A DNA stretch of 64,000 nt from Amorphophallus konjac. Its lineage: Eukaryota > Streptophyta > Magnoliopsida > Alismatales > Araceae. Within the stretch, counting starts at the first letter, position 1; each line of letters opens with the position of its first letter. Location of the stretch: positions 174,212,413 to 174,276,412 of the forward strand of contig CM040128.1 of the NCBI GenBank assembly GCA_022559845.1, given 5' to 3'. The notes under the pieces are model-generated. The model saw nothing but the letters and a program-made list of their open reading frames with translations, was not told the DNA's origin and did no database searches. The translations under genes and the position numbers were made by a program. This document shows, one piece after another, positions 47,102 through 58,700 of this stretch.

Positions 47102-47400
47102 CGACTAAAGTAAAACACACTAATGCAAAATGATACGCCTAGACTTAACCAAAACTCGGTACGCGGCGGAGATAATCGACCCGAAGGTCACTCGCACAAG
47201 TGTGCGGCCTTCCCGATAGGCGTAACCTAACGGTCGGACAACACCTTTTGATATACCGAGTAAAGGGATGTATGCGACCCAAAATGACTCTTTTTTGTTG
47301 TTTTGAAAATATGATGATCCTAGACACGACTTAGACCGACTAATGACTAGACTTAAATGACACTCTTTTTTTTTTCTTTTTGACACCCTAGACTCAACCT

Positions 47401-47412
47401 GCTCTGATACCA
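47401..47412 (-). promoter_or_regulatory. Primer-binding site of gag-only gypsy element
   Basis: The minus strand reads TTTGGTATCAGAGCAGG three bases from the LTR end, complementary to initiator tRNA-Met. Confidence 0.9.
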
Positions 47413-47415
47413 AAT

Positions 47416-49600
47416 TGATGCGGGACGAGACCACGGACACGACAAGCTCGCGATCGTCCCTTAACGAGGGAAGCGTCGGATGTGCGCGGTTGAACAACCG
47501 GCAGTGAGCTAGGGTGGTCGGCTCTCAATTGTGCCCGGATCGGGTCACGGGACGGTCACTCTCTCACTCGCAGCAGTGATATGATAAATTAAAAGCGAGC
47601 TAGGTAACCCTACACAAGCTCTCTAGCAGCGGCATAAACAAGCATATATAGAAATAAGCGGAATGCCAAGCAAGGAGCGAATACGATACCTCCACGCGCT
47701 CGGCGTGGCGAAGATGGCACCCGGCCGAAACTCGTACTCCCGGGAACTTAATACATTAAGATTACAGCAATACAAGTAAGCCCACTCCACGCAGGGAGGT
47801 AACGGGCGACACAAGGGGGCCCGGGAGGACCAATTCCGGGTTGACGGGCGGTTTCCGGGCACGGCTTCGGCTTCGCGCGTACTCGTGCTAGTGGGGCCCA
47901 CGTGTGGACCGGAGGGGTCGTGTGGGACCTGATGCCTCCTCTGGTGTGGGTACACTTGGGAAGCGCTCCCCTAGGATGGCGAGTTGCTGGAACGACCGCC
48001 GGACGCCGGGCGGCCCTCGGACGACGCTCGCGGGAAACCGGCCACAAGTCTGCACTTGCTGTCTTCTCGCGCGCTGTCCGGCGAGATCGGCTGCTGTGAT
48101 CAACCCCGTCGTCGGAATGCAACGAGCTCGGTGCCGTTGGAAAGAGGACTCCAAATACTTCGACGTAGGGGCCTTCAGAAAAAATAATCAGATACGTATA
48201 TCTGACTTATGGAATTTACACCCTTGCTGTAAACAGGCCAGAACTGCAGGGGCAGGTTCTGACTTCTCTGAAAATCACCGTTGACCGGTGGGAGGACCTT
48301 GAAATATGGAGATGAGTTCTTCAGAAAAGTTTAAGATCTCTGAGATAGAAAATCGGGACTATTTTTGGTTTTTGATTTGGATAGGAAATGGATTTTATGG
48401 GATTTTTTTAGTGGACCTGGGTCGGATCTGGGACATTGTGGAAAAATTGCTCACAGGAACTGGTACGAATTTTGAAAAATACCTAGAGACCTTATCAAAA
48501 ATTAAGAAAATTCATGGTGGTAGACATATGTGGACAGAAGTCTCAGTAATTTTTAGAGCCCCAACAAAATTCAAAACATGGGTCGAACAAGGTAGACTCA
48601 GAACTGATGAACAGTAGACAGAACCTGAACAGAACTGAAATTTGAACTTGGACGAAATTCTAAAAATATCTAAAGGACGAATTTTTGACTGAAATTTTTT
48701 GTGGAGGTAAGGGTTCAAGAGGGGAACCAACCCTGAAAATTGGAGCTTCAGAAGATGAGGGAAGAGAGAGAGACAATTCGGAGAAGAGAGGTCTGTCCAG
48801 AGTGGACAGAAAACCGAATTCGTTGGTGAAGACGCGTCGGCGGCGAGACGGCGGCGGCGGCGATCACCGGAGTTGCTTCAGATGCTGGAGGGGATCAAGG
48901 GGGAAGGGATTACACTCTAGAAAGGGGCTGGAGGTGGAAGAACACCAGGGAGAGAGGGGAGAGGGGCACAAGCTTCAAGGAGGCAAAATGCTAATTTCTT
49001 CTTCATTAATTCATTCAAAATGAAAATTACAACCTTATATAGGATGCCAACCAAACTCAATCTCAACCCTTGGATCTAGGGGTTTGGATTGGATGGCTGG
49101 GATACAATGAGAATCCCACATTGAATACATTAGTTTAATCAAATTGACCACATGTGTTCAAACTTGGTGTAATTCCATTCAAACACAACCTAACTACAAC
49201 TACCAAGCCTAATAAGGCCAAAAGAGCATGCGCCCCCCTTCTTGGGCCAAGCCCATTCTTGGGCCAAGAGCCACTCCATATGGCATGCTAGGCATGGGCC
49301 ATTCCCACTTTGATGGCCCATGAGAGGATGGAATCCCATTTGGGCTTTAAGAGCCTTAATGACCCACTTTGAAACCAAATGGCCCAATATGAAGGAGCCA
49401 TCTTAAATGGACCTTAAACATGCTACCTAGTTATGGACTCTTCCTAGAAAGAGGCCCATTGGCTTAATTAAGCCTTACAAGGATGGCCCAAAAGAAGGAA
49501 ATCAAAAATTACACACTTTCAAGCTAATACAACCCATAAAACACACCTATACAAGCTAATACACACTAATACAATCCATAAGCTCATGATGTCCTCATCA
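47416..49600 (-). repeat. Gag-only gypsy 5' LTR
   Basis: 2185 bp, almost identical to 42826-45011 at an offset of 4590. Minus-strand TATA at 49034-49042 would start the genomic RNA. Confidence 0.93.
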
Positions 49601-49605
49601 AGAAC

Positions 49606-50240
49606 TCTCAGCTCCCCCTGACATCATGATGCAAGAGATATGCTATGCAACATACTGTCCTACATACATACTATGCACCAAGGATACATGAGACAGATAT
49701 GCAATCAATTCAGATTTATGCATCCAAGTTATAAGCATTTTCATCCTTTTTCAGATTTTTCAACATATGATGCAGTGCAAAGCAGCCCTATTATGCATTG
49801 AAAAACATGCAGTCTACGACAATAGGCAAATGACAATCATGCAAATCAGTTCTATATGCATTGAACAACTTCAAAGTCAGTCATGCAAATAATGTGTGCA
49901 GACATTAGACACATGCAATGACTCTATACACTGAATAACTATTCACAATCAGCAAGTTATGCATTCAACAACAAGCATGCAGTCCATTTATTCAGTGTAA
50001 TAATCAGTGAGAGAAGAGCATCAGATATATGCAAAGTAAAACTCAGTACATGAAGAGATCATCAGCGATCAATCAAGCAAATCAACATGAAACTCACAAT
50101 TTTCATGCTCACAATTTCAGATAATAGAATTTAAAACAGATTTCAGAACTGACCTGAATTGAGTCTTGGGGTTTTCTTTTTGAGTGCCTTGGTTAACCCC
50201 CTTTTATTTCTCCCTCCAAGGCACACCTGCAGCAAGTCAA
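49606..50240 (-). other. Sirevirus 3' internal region (part 2)
   Basis: Resumes after the duplicated AGAAC with CTCAGCTCCCCCTGACATC. AT-rich, no gene, ending at the hairpin that follows gag. Confidence 0.7.
50184..50224 (-). other. Perfect 9-bp hairpin downstream of Sirevirus gag
   Basis: GTGCCTTGG (50184-50192) and CCAAGGCAC (50216-50224) with a 23-base loop, starting about 16 bases after the gag stop on the minus strand. Same place and stem type as at 1-50 and 7107-7156, though the loop differs. Confidence 0.7.
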
Positions 50241-51812
50241 TCAATTTGATCCTGCAGGGACCCAAGCAGTCTTGGGTCCTGCATTTACCCTGACACTCCT
50301 AGCAGGTTTTCTCAACAGATTTTTCGCATGTTTATCATCAAATTCCATCAGATAGCAATTATTTATGGAATGACCAAGCTGACCATAGTAGTGGCATGAT
50401 GCAGCAGTTCTGAAGTTTACTTTATACACATTCCTATGAGCAGGAGTTCTAAGTGCATATGCATGAACATGTTTATTACCAGAATTAAAATTTTGTTTAC
50501 CAGAATCATCCAGCCAGCAATCAGCCGCTCTATGACCTGGCTTCCCACAGTTAAAACATGCAAGTTTTTCAAAATGTTTTGCAGGGAATTTAAAAACATG
50601 GGAGTTAACATGATTCTTCTGAACATGCCAACAGTCCTTGACTGTATGGCCATACTTCCCACACTTAAAGCATGCTGAAGTTCTTCTACCAGAAGCCGTT
50701 TTAGTTGCAGGGAGATTTACAGGTTTTAAATTGACTTTCTTTCCCTGAGCATGCCAGCAATCTGCAGCAATGTGGCCCATCTTCCCACAATGAAAACACT
50801 CTATTTTCCTTCTTTGAAAAACATGATTTCTAGCAGGAATTTTCTGTGCAGTAGTAGCAGCTAGGTCATCTAATTCAAACATCTTACACTCATGCATCAT
50901 ATGACCTATCTTATTACAATAGAAACACTACATATTCTTTTTCTTTTTAAACTGAGTTTTATGAGAATATTTTTCACAGCAATTTTCCTTTTTCTTTTGT
51001 TCATCCCTGTGCTTATCGTTTTGAGATTTCTTAGATGAAATACATTTTGAAGTACTAGCATAGTCTGAGCTTTTCACAAATGTAAGTTGTTCCTTCCCTT
51101 TAGCAAATTTTGACAGGGAGGTTTTTAGATCTTCATTTTCAGAATTCAAATCAGCAGTATTAGCTTCAAAACCTGCAGTCTCAGTTTCACAGGAAATAAC
51201 TTGTTGATGCAAAGCATCATTTAGACTTTTGAGGATGTTGATTTCCTGTTTCAATCTTTGTTCAGATTCAATTTTCTTTTCTTGCAATGATTCATTTTCA
51301 GATTTCAAATTATTCATTTCTTTTCTTAAATTTTTATTTTCAGATTTTAATTTCTTGGACACTTTAAACAGATGTTCATACATCTTTATCAATTCATCAA
51401 AAGAAACTCCTTCTGATCCGGAGCTTACCTGAGATGAGGTTTCCTCATCATCACTTCCCCGGTTGGCCATTAAGCATATTGACTTTCCTCCTTCTTTATC
51501 AATGTCCAAGGTGTTCCCTTTGAGTTTCGATAGTTCTGGACAATCATCCTTCGTGTGGCCAGCCTTCCTGCATTTGTAGCAAACATTAGTGTCAGCAATC
51601 TTGGCAGGATTAGAATTATACCTTGTTTACTTTTTGCCACCATCAAGCTTTCCTTCTCTTTTTCTCAGAAATTTCCTGAAATCACTAATCACCATTCCAA
51701 TGTGGTCTTCATCAATTTCAGACCGCGACAGGCTGATTTTCTTGCTTGATGATCCACTGTGGCTGGATCTATTTGCTTTGTTGGAGCCAGCCTTCAACAT
51801 GATTGGTTCCAT
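50241..51812 (-). pseudogene. Sirevirus Gag with six zinc-knuckle motifs, core missing, two stops
   Basis: One reading frame from the ATG at 51812 to 50241, broken only by TAA at 51627-51629 and TAG at 50926-50928. Order: a short basic N-terminus without the usual Gag core, knuckle CYKCRKAGHTKDDC, an acidic part, a coiled coil (about 51400-51080), then knuckles CFYCNKIGHMMHEC, CFHCGKMGHIAADC, CFKCGKYGHTVKDC, CFNCGKPGHRAADC and a degenerate CHYYGQLGHSINNC. It ends AGPKTAWVPAGSN. Copia Gag usually has one or two knuckles, so six is unusual. The product would bind nucleic acid. Stops suggest loss after insertion; the missing core may have been lost earlier. Confidence 0.8.
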
Positions 51813-52075
51813 TTACAAATAATCTGAAGACACAGAAAAAATTGAAGCACCTAAACCAAATAAGCAAGACAAAGCACTAAGTCGGAGAATCAAAACAACG
51901 AACACAGAAAGCACACTCTGGAATGCACCAAGCAGAAATGCAGTAAACCAGATGGTCAACGTAAAGTACTAAGACAGTAAATCAAAAAAAAATGATTCCA
52001 AATGACCCACTCTGAAATGCACTAATCAGTTAGCAGGATCCTCTGTAGATTGTTAGATCTGTTAAGTCAGAGACC

Positions 52076-52087
52076 GCTCTGATACCA
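52076..52087 (-). promoter_or_regulatory. Primer-binding site of gag-only Sirevirus
   Basis: The minus strand reads TTGGTATCAGAGCGGTC two bases from the LTR end, complementary to initiator tRNA-Met. Confidence 0.9.
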
Positions 52088-52089
52088 AT

Positions 52090-54622
52090 TATTGTGTTCG
52101 GTGCAGTATTCAGAGGGGGGGGTGAATGAATATAGCCCTTTAAAATCTTTCACCCAGTTAAAATATTCGGCTCACTAACTATCTAGAATGCTAACTAGAC
52201 AGATTTATCAAATCTGAAAGACTAATTAGCAGTTGCGGAATAAAACAAACAGACAGTAAGCACTCTAACAAGACAAGTTAGATGAACTATAGCTCAATTA
52301 GAATTTCAATCACTTAACCGATTAAGACACTCTAAGCAATTAGACAATTCAAGCAACACACAATCCCACTGTCAAACAGATAGCGTGCGCAGCTAATCAA
52401 CTTCGTTGAACTTGAAGCAAACACTTGAAGCGCCCTTATGCAAGCATCTAGCGGAAGCAATAAGACAGATGAAGAAATCAAACCACTGCACAATGGGTTT
52501 TAGGTGGTTCGGTCCAGCAGACCTACATCCACCCCACACTCAAACCGAGTGTGGCTTCACTAACAGCTGGGCAATACAGCTTGCCAACAGACGCTGATAC
52601 ATAGCTTACCCAGGGGAACAACCTCCCCTCTTCCTCCTACACGGAGGGAACCTCTAGCAACCCACGGTCACTAGAAACCAGAGACTCACGTCTCTCTTCC
52701 TCTATACCAAGAGGGAACCCCACTAGTAGCAGCCCCGCTACCAGTGAACTAGCCAGTAGCACTCTGCTACCAGCAATCCACTAGAGGCCTAGCCTCTCTT
52801 CCTCCTAGCCCGAAGGGAACCCACAAGCAGCCCCGCCTACTGCTTGCAAATCGGGGGAACCAGCCTCCCTTCCTCCACACAGGAGGGACCCGACCTCAGT
52901 CCAGAGGATCGGAAAAACAAGGATAACCAAATGAAAAAGGAAAAACAAAAACACGAAATGAAAATAACTTCAGCAAACAGAAAGCTGAAAAATGAAATGC
53001 ACAATGTGGCTCTCAACGGAGCTGACTGGCCTGGATCTGATCCACGGTCCAGTTTGAACAGATCTCCCTCGATCTCACTCTCTTTCTTCACTCTCTCTCT
53101 TTCTCTTTCTTCTCTACTGTACTTCTCTTCTTCTCTCGCTCTCTGTTCTCCTTTTCTCTCTTTCTCTTTTTCTTTTCTTCTGCTGGATCGAAGAGCTTTC
53201 TGCTCTGCTGTTGCTCTTTCTGCTCTCCAAGCTTCTTCTTCGATCAGCCTCCCTCTGAAGACGAAGGCTCCAATATATACCAGCAGCAGTGGGGAAATAG
53301 GCCGTGTGCTTCCCACGTCTTTCGTCCAGAAGATTCCTCCTCGGATCATGTGCTCAGCACCCACCTCGGATCACGTGTCAGGTGCCAGCTTCAGGTCACG
53401 TGCCCATTCATTTCAGCAGATGGACGTGCTGCGTCGACGCTCTCAGCATGCTGCGTTGACGCATTGGTGTTCCAGCATATGAACTTAGATGGCTTCAGCC
53501 CTCTCACGTTTCGTGTGGAGTGCGTTGACGCATTGTGTAACTGCGTCCACCCTCTGGTCACCTTGTCGATCCATCAACCTGCTGCGTCGACGCCACTTGA
53601 TGAATGCGTTGACACACCAGAGTAATCCAGTAAGCCATTGGCTTCGTCTCTTTAGCTGCTGCGTCGACGCTGCTTAATTGTGGCGTTGACGCATTGATGC
53701 GTTCCAGTGAGCAACCAGCCTATCCTTTTTAACTGTTGCGTCGACACTGCTCCACTGCTGCGTTGACGCGTTGGAGTATTTCTAAAAAGGCCTCTGCTTC
53801 TTGAGTGGCTGAGTTGACGCAGCCTTTGCGTAGAGTTAACGCTGTGAAGAGTATCCGTGGATGCATCTTCACTGGTGCGTGGACGCCTTAAGCTCTAGCG
53901 TCGACCCTGTTCCTGTCAGCAACAAGAATGAAGTCATAAGATCTGAGTATGTACATTGTAGTGTATATACTTCGAAAGAACAGTCCAATGTATATACTTC
54001 AAGAACTCTAGACAACGGACGCTGTACAGACTTCAGATGCTACAGTCCAATGTATGGACTTTGACGAAGTGAAGCAGTGTACAGACTTGAATCAAACCGA
54101 TGTATAGACTTGAAGTGTGAAGACCATTGTATAGAGTTGGTGAAATGAAGTCCAGTGTACAGACTTGCAGATACGAAGCCAATGTACAGACTTAGAAGGA
54201 TTTGAACGGGAGAGTGTATAGACTTGGTTCCTGTAGCAAAAGATGTGGAGTGTACAGACTTTGAAAGATGCAGACTCTGTATAGACTTCAACTCAGACAA
54301 TCAATGTTCTGATGGGTCTACGCATCAGCAAGGGTGGGTCGACCCACTACTGTTCAGACTGTAGATACATGCAGAGACATGATATCTGACAGAATGCAAT
54401 GCATATATATATAAAGAACAATTGCCATCAATGCTAAACATCATCATTCATGTTGCTATCATATGCAGAATGCTCAAGAATAAGAATGCACAGAAATGCA
54501 CTTTGTTTATTGCAATCATCAAAACACAATAACATTGCTATCATCAAAATACAATATCAAATGCACTCAAATGCACTCACTGTCTTGCTATCATCAAAAC
54601 CAAATGCCTAAGAGGCACAACA
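52090..54622 (-). repeat. Gag-only Sirevirus 5' LTR
   Basis: Homolog of 38908-41439, same motif clusters. On the plus strand its first bases are TATTG instead of TGTTG (52091 A), so the terminal dinucleotide next to the primer site is mutated. It ends GGCACAACA before the duplicated GTTGA. Confidence 0.9.
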
Positions 54623-54627
54623 GTTGA

Positions 54628-55100
54628 GGGTTCGCCCTCGTGTCTGTACTGCTCTGCAGCGTGTTGAGCGTTGAGCTCGTGTGTGTGTGGTTTGCTGCCG
54701 TTGAGCAGCGTGTGGTGTATTGGGGTTCGTCCCCGTGTGCTACCTCGTGTAGCGTTTTAGTGAAGCCTCACTGAGGTGGTGAGGGGTGGACGTAGGGTAC
54801 CCGTCGTGGTCCCGAAGCACCTAAAAAATCCTTGTGCATGTGTGATTGGTTGAGTGTTTGTTCCGTATCTTCTACCACCATTCACAAGATGGATTATTGA
54901 TTATCTTGCACATTGATGCTAAATTTGTTATCGTATAATGCTAGTTCAAATTGCCATCTCTCCGTGTGTGATCTTGTCACTTGCATGTTCGGTGAGGTTT
55001 GATTAAGAAGCCTTCAAGTCTTTTTAATTGGCTATAATTTTTAGAGAGGGATCTATTCCCCCCCCTCTAGATCCGTGTCACTACAATGTGGGACCCAACA
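54628..55100 (+). repeat. Outer Sirevirus LTR, right part
   Basis: Continuation of the LTR split at 38907. It ends GTGGGACCCAACA. Read on the minus strand it resembles 1819-2300 (CTAGATCCGT, GGTACCC/CCACCCCTCACC type blocks), so both belong to related Sirevirus families. No primer site follows. Confidence 0.7.
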
Positions 55101-55153
55101 AGATGAATGGGAGAATGCTTATATATCCTGAAATTTTATAAAAATATAAAGAC

Positions 55154-55760
55154 ATGCGTAGGGAGAACATACATTTAAAAAGAAAAATGAATTCATTAGC
55201 TAATGATACTTCTCTGTCTGATAAAATTGCATGTCTACAGACTAAAAATTCAGAACTGAAAAACTCCCTAAACGAAGTTGAATGTAATAAAAGCATGTTA
55301 GATGATTTGAAAAAGGAAAATGAGAACTTGCAGAACTTGCAGAACAATATTGATGAACTTAAAATGAAAATTCATGCCTTTCAGGAAGAAACAAGAATTG
55401 CCACTGAAAAATATGATGCCATTAGTGGTGTAAATACTGAACTAAAAAGGACAATAGAAAATCTAGAAAAAGAAAACAAAGACAAACAAAACTCCCTTGA
55501 AAGCATGACACAAGGTGCAGAAAATCTGAACGCCATCTTGGGAACAAAAGGACATTTCAGAAAGGAAGGTTTGGGTTTCAACCCAACTAATAAGAAGAGG
55601 TTTGACATGAGAACTGTCTCCTTTGTGGCAAAAAAGGGGACATTCCAACCCCTGATAAAAATGACTTCTGGGGAGAGTCAAAATAAGAACAAAATGAAAT
55701 ATATTGAGAAAACTAAACACGAGAAAAATAAACACTGGCAGGATGGACAATATATGCAGA
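55154..55760 (+). pseudogene. Outer Sirevirus gag fragment, coiled coil
   Basis: About 200 codons of Lys/Glu/Asn-rich coiled coil (REIHLKRKMNS-like heptads; ENLEKENKDKQNSLESM), then GLGFNPTNKKRFDM and a basic tail. The upstream Gag core and primer site are missing. It is cut by the LINE; gag resumes at 59881. It lies on the plus strand, opposite to the other Sirevirus gags here. Confidence 0.65.
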
Positions 55761-55769
55761 CGAATGGGT

Positions 55770-58700
55770 ATGGATATGGCTGTTGCTAATACTGATGGGA
55801 TGGCTCACATCTGGGTTCTTTGGAAAGACCCTTTGAAATTTTCAGTTTTTTGTAGGGATGATCAACAGATCACTGTTATGCATTCTAATGCTACCTCACC
55901 AGACTTCTACTCTTCTTTTGTTTATGCCAAATGCAATGCTTTTGAGAGGCAATCCTTGTGGGCTTCTTTATCTAACATTCACTCTCAGATATTTGGACCT
56001 TGGATAGTAGCTGGGGATTTCAATTGCATCATTAATGTGGATGAAAAGCTTGGTGGTAATTCCCCAAACCTTTCTGCCATGACAGATTTTAACAACTGTA
56101 TTTCAGATTGTGCCTTAATTGATGGTGGATATACTGGCTCTAAATATACTTGGCATAATAATCAATCTGGAAGCAGAGGAATTTGGGCCCGATTGGATAG
56201 GGTTCTCCTTAATACAGCCTGGCTAAATCACATGCCAATTTCTATAGAACACCTATCCAGGGAGGCATCTGACCATGCTACCCTGCTAGTTAAATTGCTC
56301 TCCCAAGACCGAAGAATTAACAGATTTTGCTTTCAGAAAATGTGGACCTTGCATGAGAAGTTTATTGATGATGTTAAGGTTTGCTGGAATTCTAGCCCTA
56401 TTGCTTCCTCTCCCATGCATTGCTTGTACCTCAAGCTCAATTCTTTGAAAAGGATGCTTCGGGTTTGGAACAGACAAACTTTTGGCAATGTTCACTTGAA
56501 TTTGTCTATTGCTAAGGATGTTGTCCTTCAAGCTGAGCACTTTTATGATATGCGGCCCAGTGATGCAAACCTGGCAGCATTAGAAGAAGCTAAAACCAAA
56601 CAATCAGACAGACTGCTACATCAAGAGTATTTCTGGAGACAAAAGTCTGGAATAAGATGGCTGCTTGAGGGGGACAGAAATACAAATTTTTTTCACATGT
56701 CTACTTTAGATAAGAGACGGAAACACAAAATAAATCAACTGAGAAACCCTGCGGGCAGCCTTTCTTCAGATCATGAGGAAATGAAAAGAATAGCTGTGTC
56801 CCATTTTCAAAATGCTTTCTCCTCTCAAGATCACATCATTGATAATTCTTTCTTGAACTGCATTCCCAACTTACTAAATCAGGATGATAATGACTGTCTG
56901 TGTGCTATTCCAAATGACTCTGAAATTCAAGATGCAGCCTTCAATCTGTCAGCTGATAGTGCTCCTAGGCCTGATGGATTTTCTGGGATCTTTTTCCACA
57001 AAGTATGGAACATTATTGCCCCATTCGTTGTTAGTGTTGTGCAAGAAGCCTTCTCTTCCAGGAACCCTATGCCTCGAAATGTTACCTCTTCCTTGATTGC
57101 TTTAATACCTAAAAAATCGAATGCTGTGGAGATCTCAGATTACAGGCCAATAAGCTTATGTAATTTCTTCTAAAAAATTATATCCTCAATAATCAATAGA
57201 AGACTGGCTTCTATATTGCCCAAAATCATCTCGCCCGAGCAGTCTGCATTTGTCAAGGGGAGACAGATAATTGAAAATATAGCTCTTGCTCAAGAGCTCT
57301 CTCTTGAATTGGGCAGAAAAACAAGAGGTTCAAATGTAATGTTTAAACTTGATATGGCAAAAGCCTATGACAGGCTAGAATGGGATTTCCTGTACTCGGT
57401 TATGTTCAGATTTGGTTTCAGCAACAATTTCATTAACCTTATTGATAGAATGATTAATAACTGCTGGTTTTCAATATTGTTGAATGGAGACACTGCTGGT
57501 TTTTTCAAATCTACTAGAGGTATCTGTCAAGGTGATCCAATTGCACCTTCCTTATTTGTCATAGCTGAAGAAGCTTTGAGCAGGTCGCTTAGAGAAACCT
57601 TCAGTAATGGCAGGGTTGAGTGGTTCACAGGTTTTCAGAGATGTCCAAGAATATCCCACTTATTGTTTGCAGATGATACTCTTATTTTCAGTAAAGCCAC
57701 TTCTTCTTCTATCAGAAATCTGCTTAAGCTTCTCCACAGGTATGAACAAGCCTCTGGTCAACTGATCAATGTCAGCAAGAGTGGATTTTTAATCCACCCT
57801 AAGAAGCCTTTTTCTGTTGCTCAGCGCATTCAGAGCCTCACAGGTTTCTCCAAACTATCCTTTCCTCACAAGTACCTCGGCCTTCCTTTGGTGGTTGGTA
57901 GAACCAAAAAGATTCATTTTGCAGGGATCCTTAACTCTATACAAAAGAGGATTGTTGGGTGGAAGGCCAACCTTTTATCACAAGGGGCCAAACTGGTTCT
58001 TATTAAGAATGTGCTAACATCCTTGCCAATCTACTCTCTGTCCTCCACTCCTTTGCACATTGGCACTCATAATCTGATTGAGCAGGCCTTTGCAAATTTC
58101 TTTTGGGGGTCTTCAACCCATGGCTATAAGAGACATTGGAAAACTTGGCAGGCATTATGTAGGCCTCAATCCTTAGGGGGCCTTGGCATCATGTCTCTTA
58201 GAAACATGGAAATTGCTCTTCGTGTCAAAATGCTGTGGAATGCTATTCACAATGACACCTTATGGGCTTCTTATTTTAGAGCAAAGTACCTGCACCATTG
58301 CCATATCCGAGATGCTAATTTCAGAAACATGAAAGGATTTGCAAGAAGAAGCTGGTTGAAGGCTAAGGAATATATTCTTCAATTCAAGAAGGTCATCATT
58401 GGGAATGGGGTAAACACCCGTTTTTGGTATGACAATTGGTTGGGCCAACACTGCTTAAACACTTTTGCTTCTAATGTTCATATCCCCAATCCGAAAGCTT
58501 CAGTAAGAGATGTGATTCTGAACCCATCTTCTGAAGAAACTGCCCTGCTTAATACTTTGCTTCCCAACAGCATCCAGCAAGCTATCAGATCTGTTAGTCT
58601 GAATCAGGAAACAGACTTGGGTGTTTGGAGTATTTCCTCATCTGGTCAGTGCTCAGTTGCATCAACTAACAATTCTATGGCCAACAATCAGCCACCAGCT

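Larger units (their letters stand above)
42826..49600 (-). mobile_element. Young gag-only Ty3/gypsy element, minus strand
   Basis: LTRs 42826-45011 and 47416-49600 (TGATG...CATCA), target duplication AGAAC at 42821-42825 and 49601-49605. Internal DNA is 2.4 kb: primer site, one intact gag, and a short 3' stretch (45012-45496) with GGGGAGAAT at the 3' LTR edge. Reading both LTRs I found one substitution (43423 A, 48013 G) and one 1-bp T-run difference, so insertion is very recent. Pol is absent, as in TR-GAG elements, so movement would need a partner element's enzymes. Confidence 0.93.
38908..54622 (-). mobile_element. Gag-only Sirevirus, minus strand, with nested gypsy element
   Basis: LTRs 38908-41439 and 52090-54622, target duplication GTTGA at 38903-38907 and 54623-54627. 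Internal DNA without the nested insert is only about 3.9 kb: a 3' region full of CTCCCCCT, and gag at 50241-51812 next to the primer site. Protease, integrase and RT are missing altogether. LTRs differ by roughly nine changes in the first ~480 bases I compared, so it is younger than its host Sirevirus and older than its own insert. Confidence 0.9.

Noticed and set aside
52837..53482. Frames of 175 and 212 codons in the Sirevirus LTR
   Set aside because: Created by a CT/GA-rich tract; the other LTR copy breaks them with small changes, and no domain is seen.
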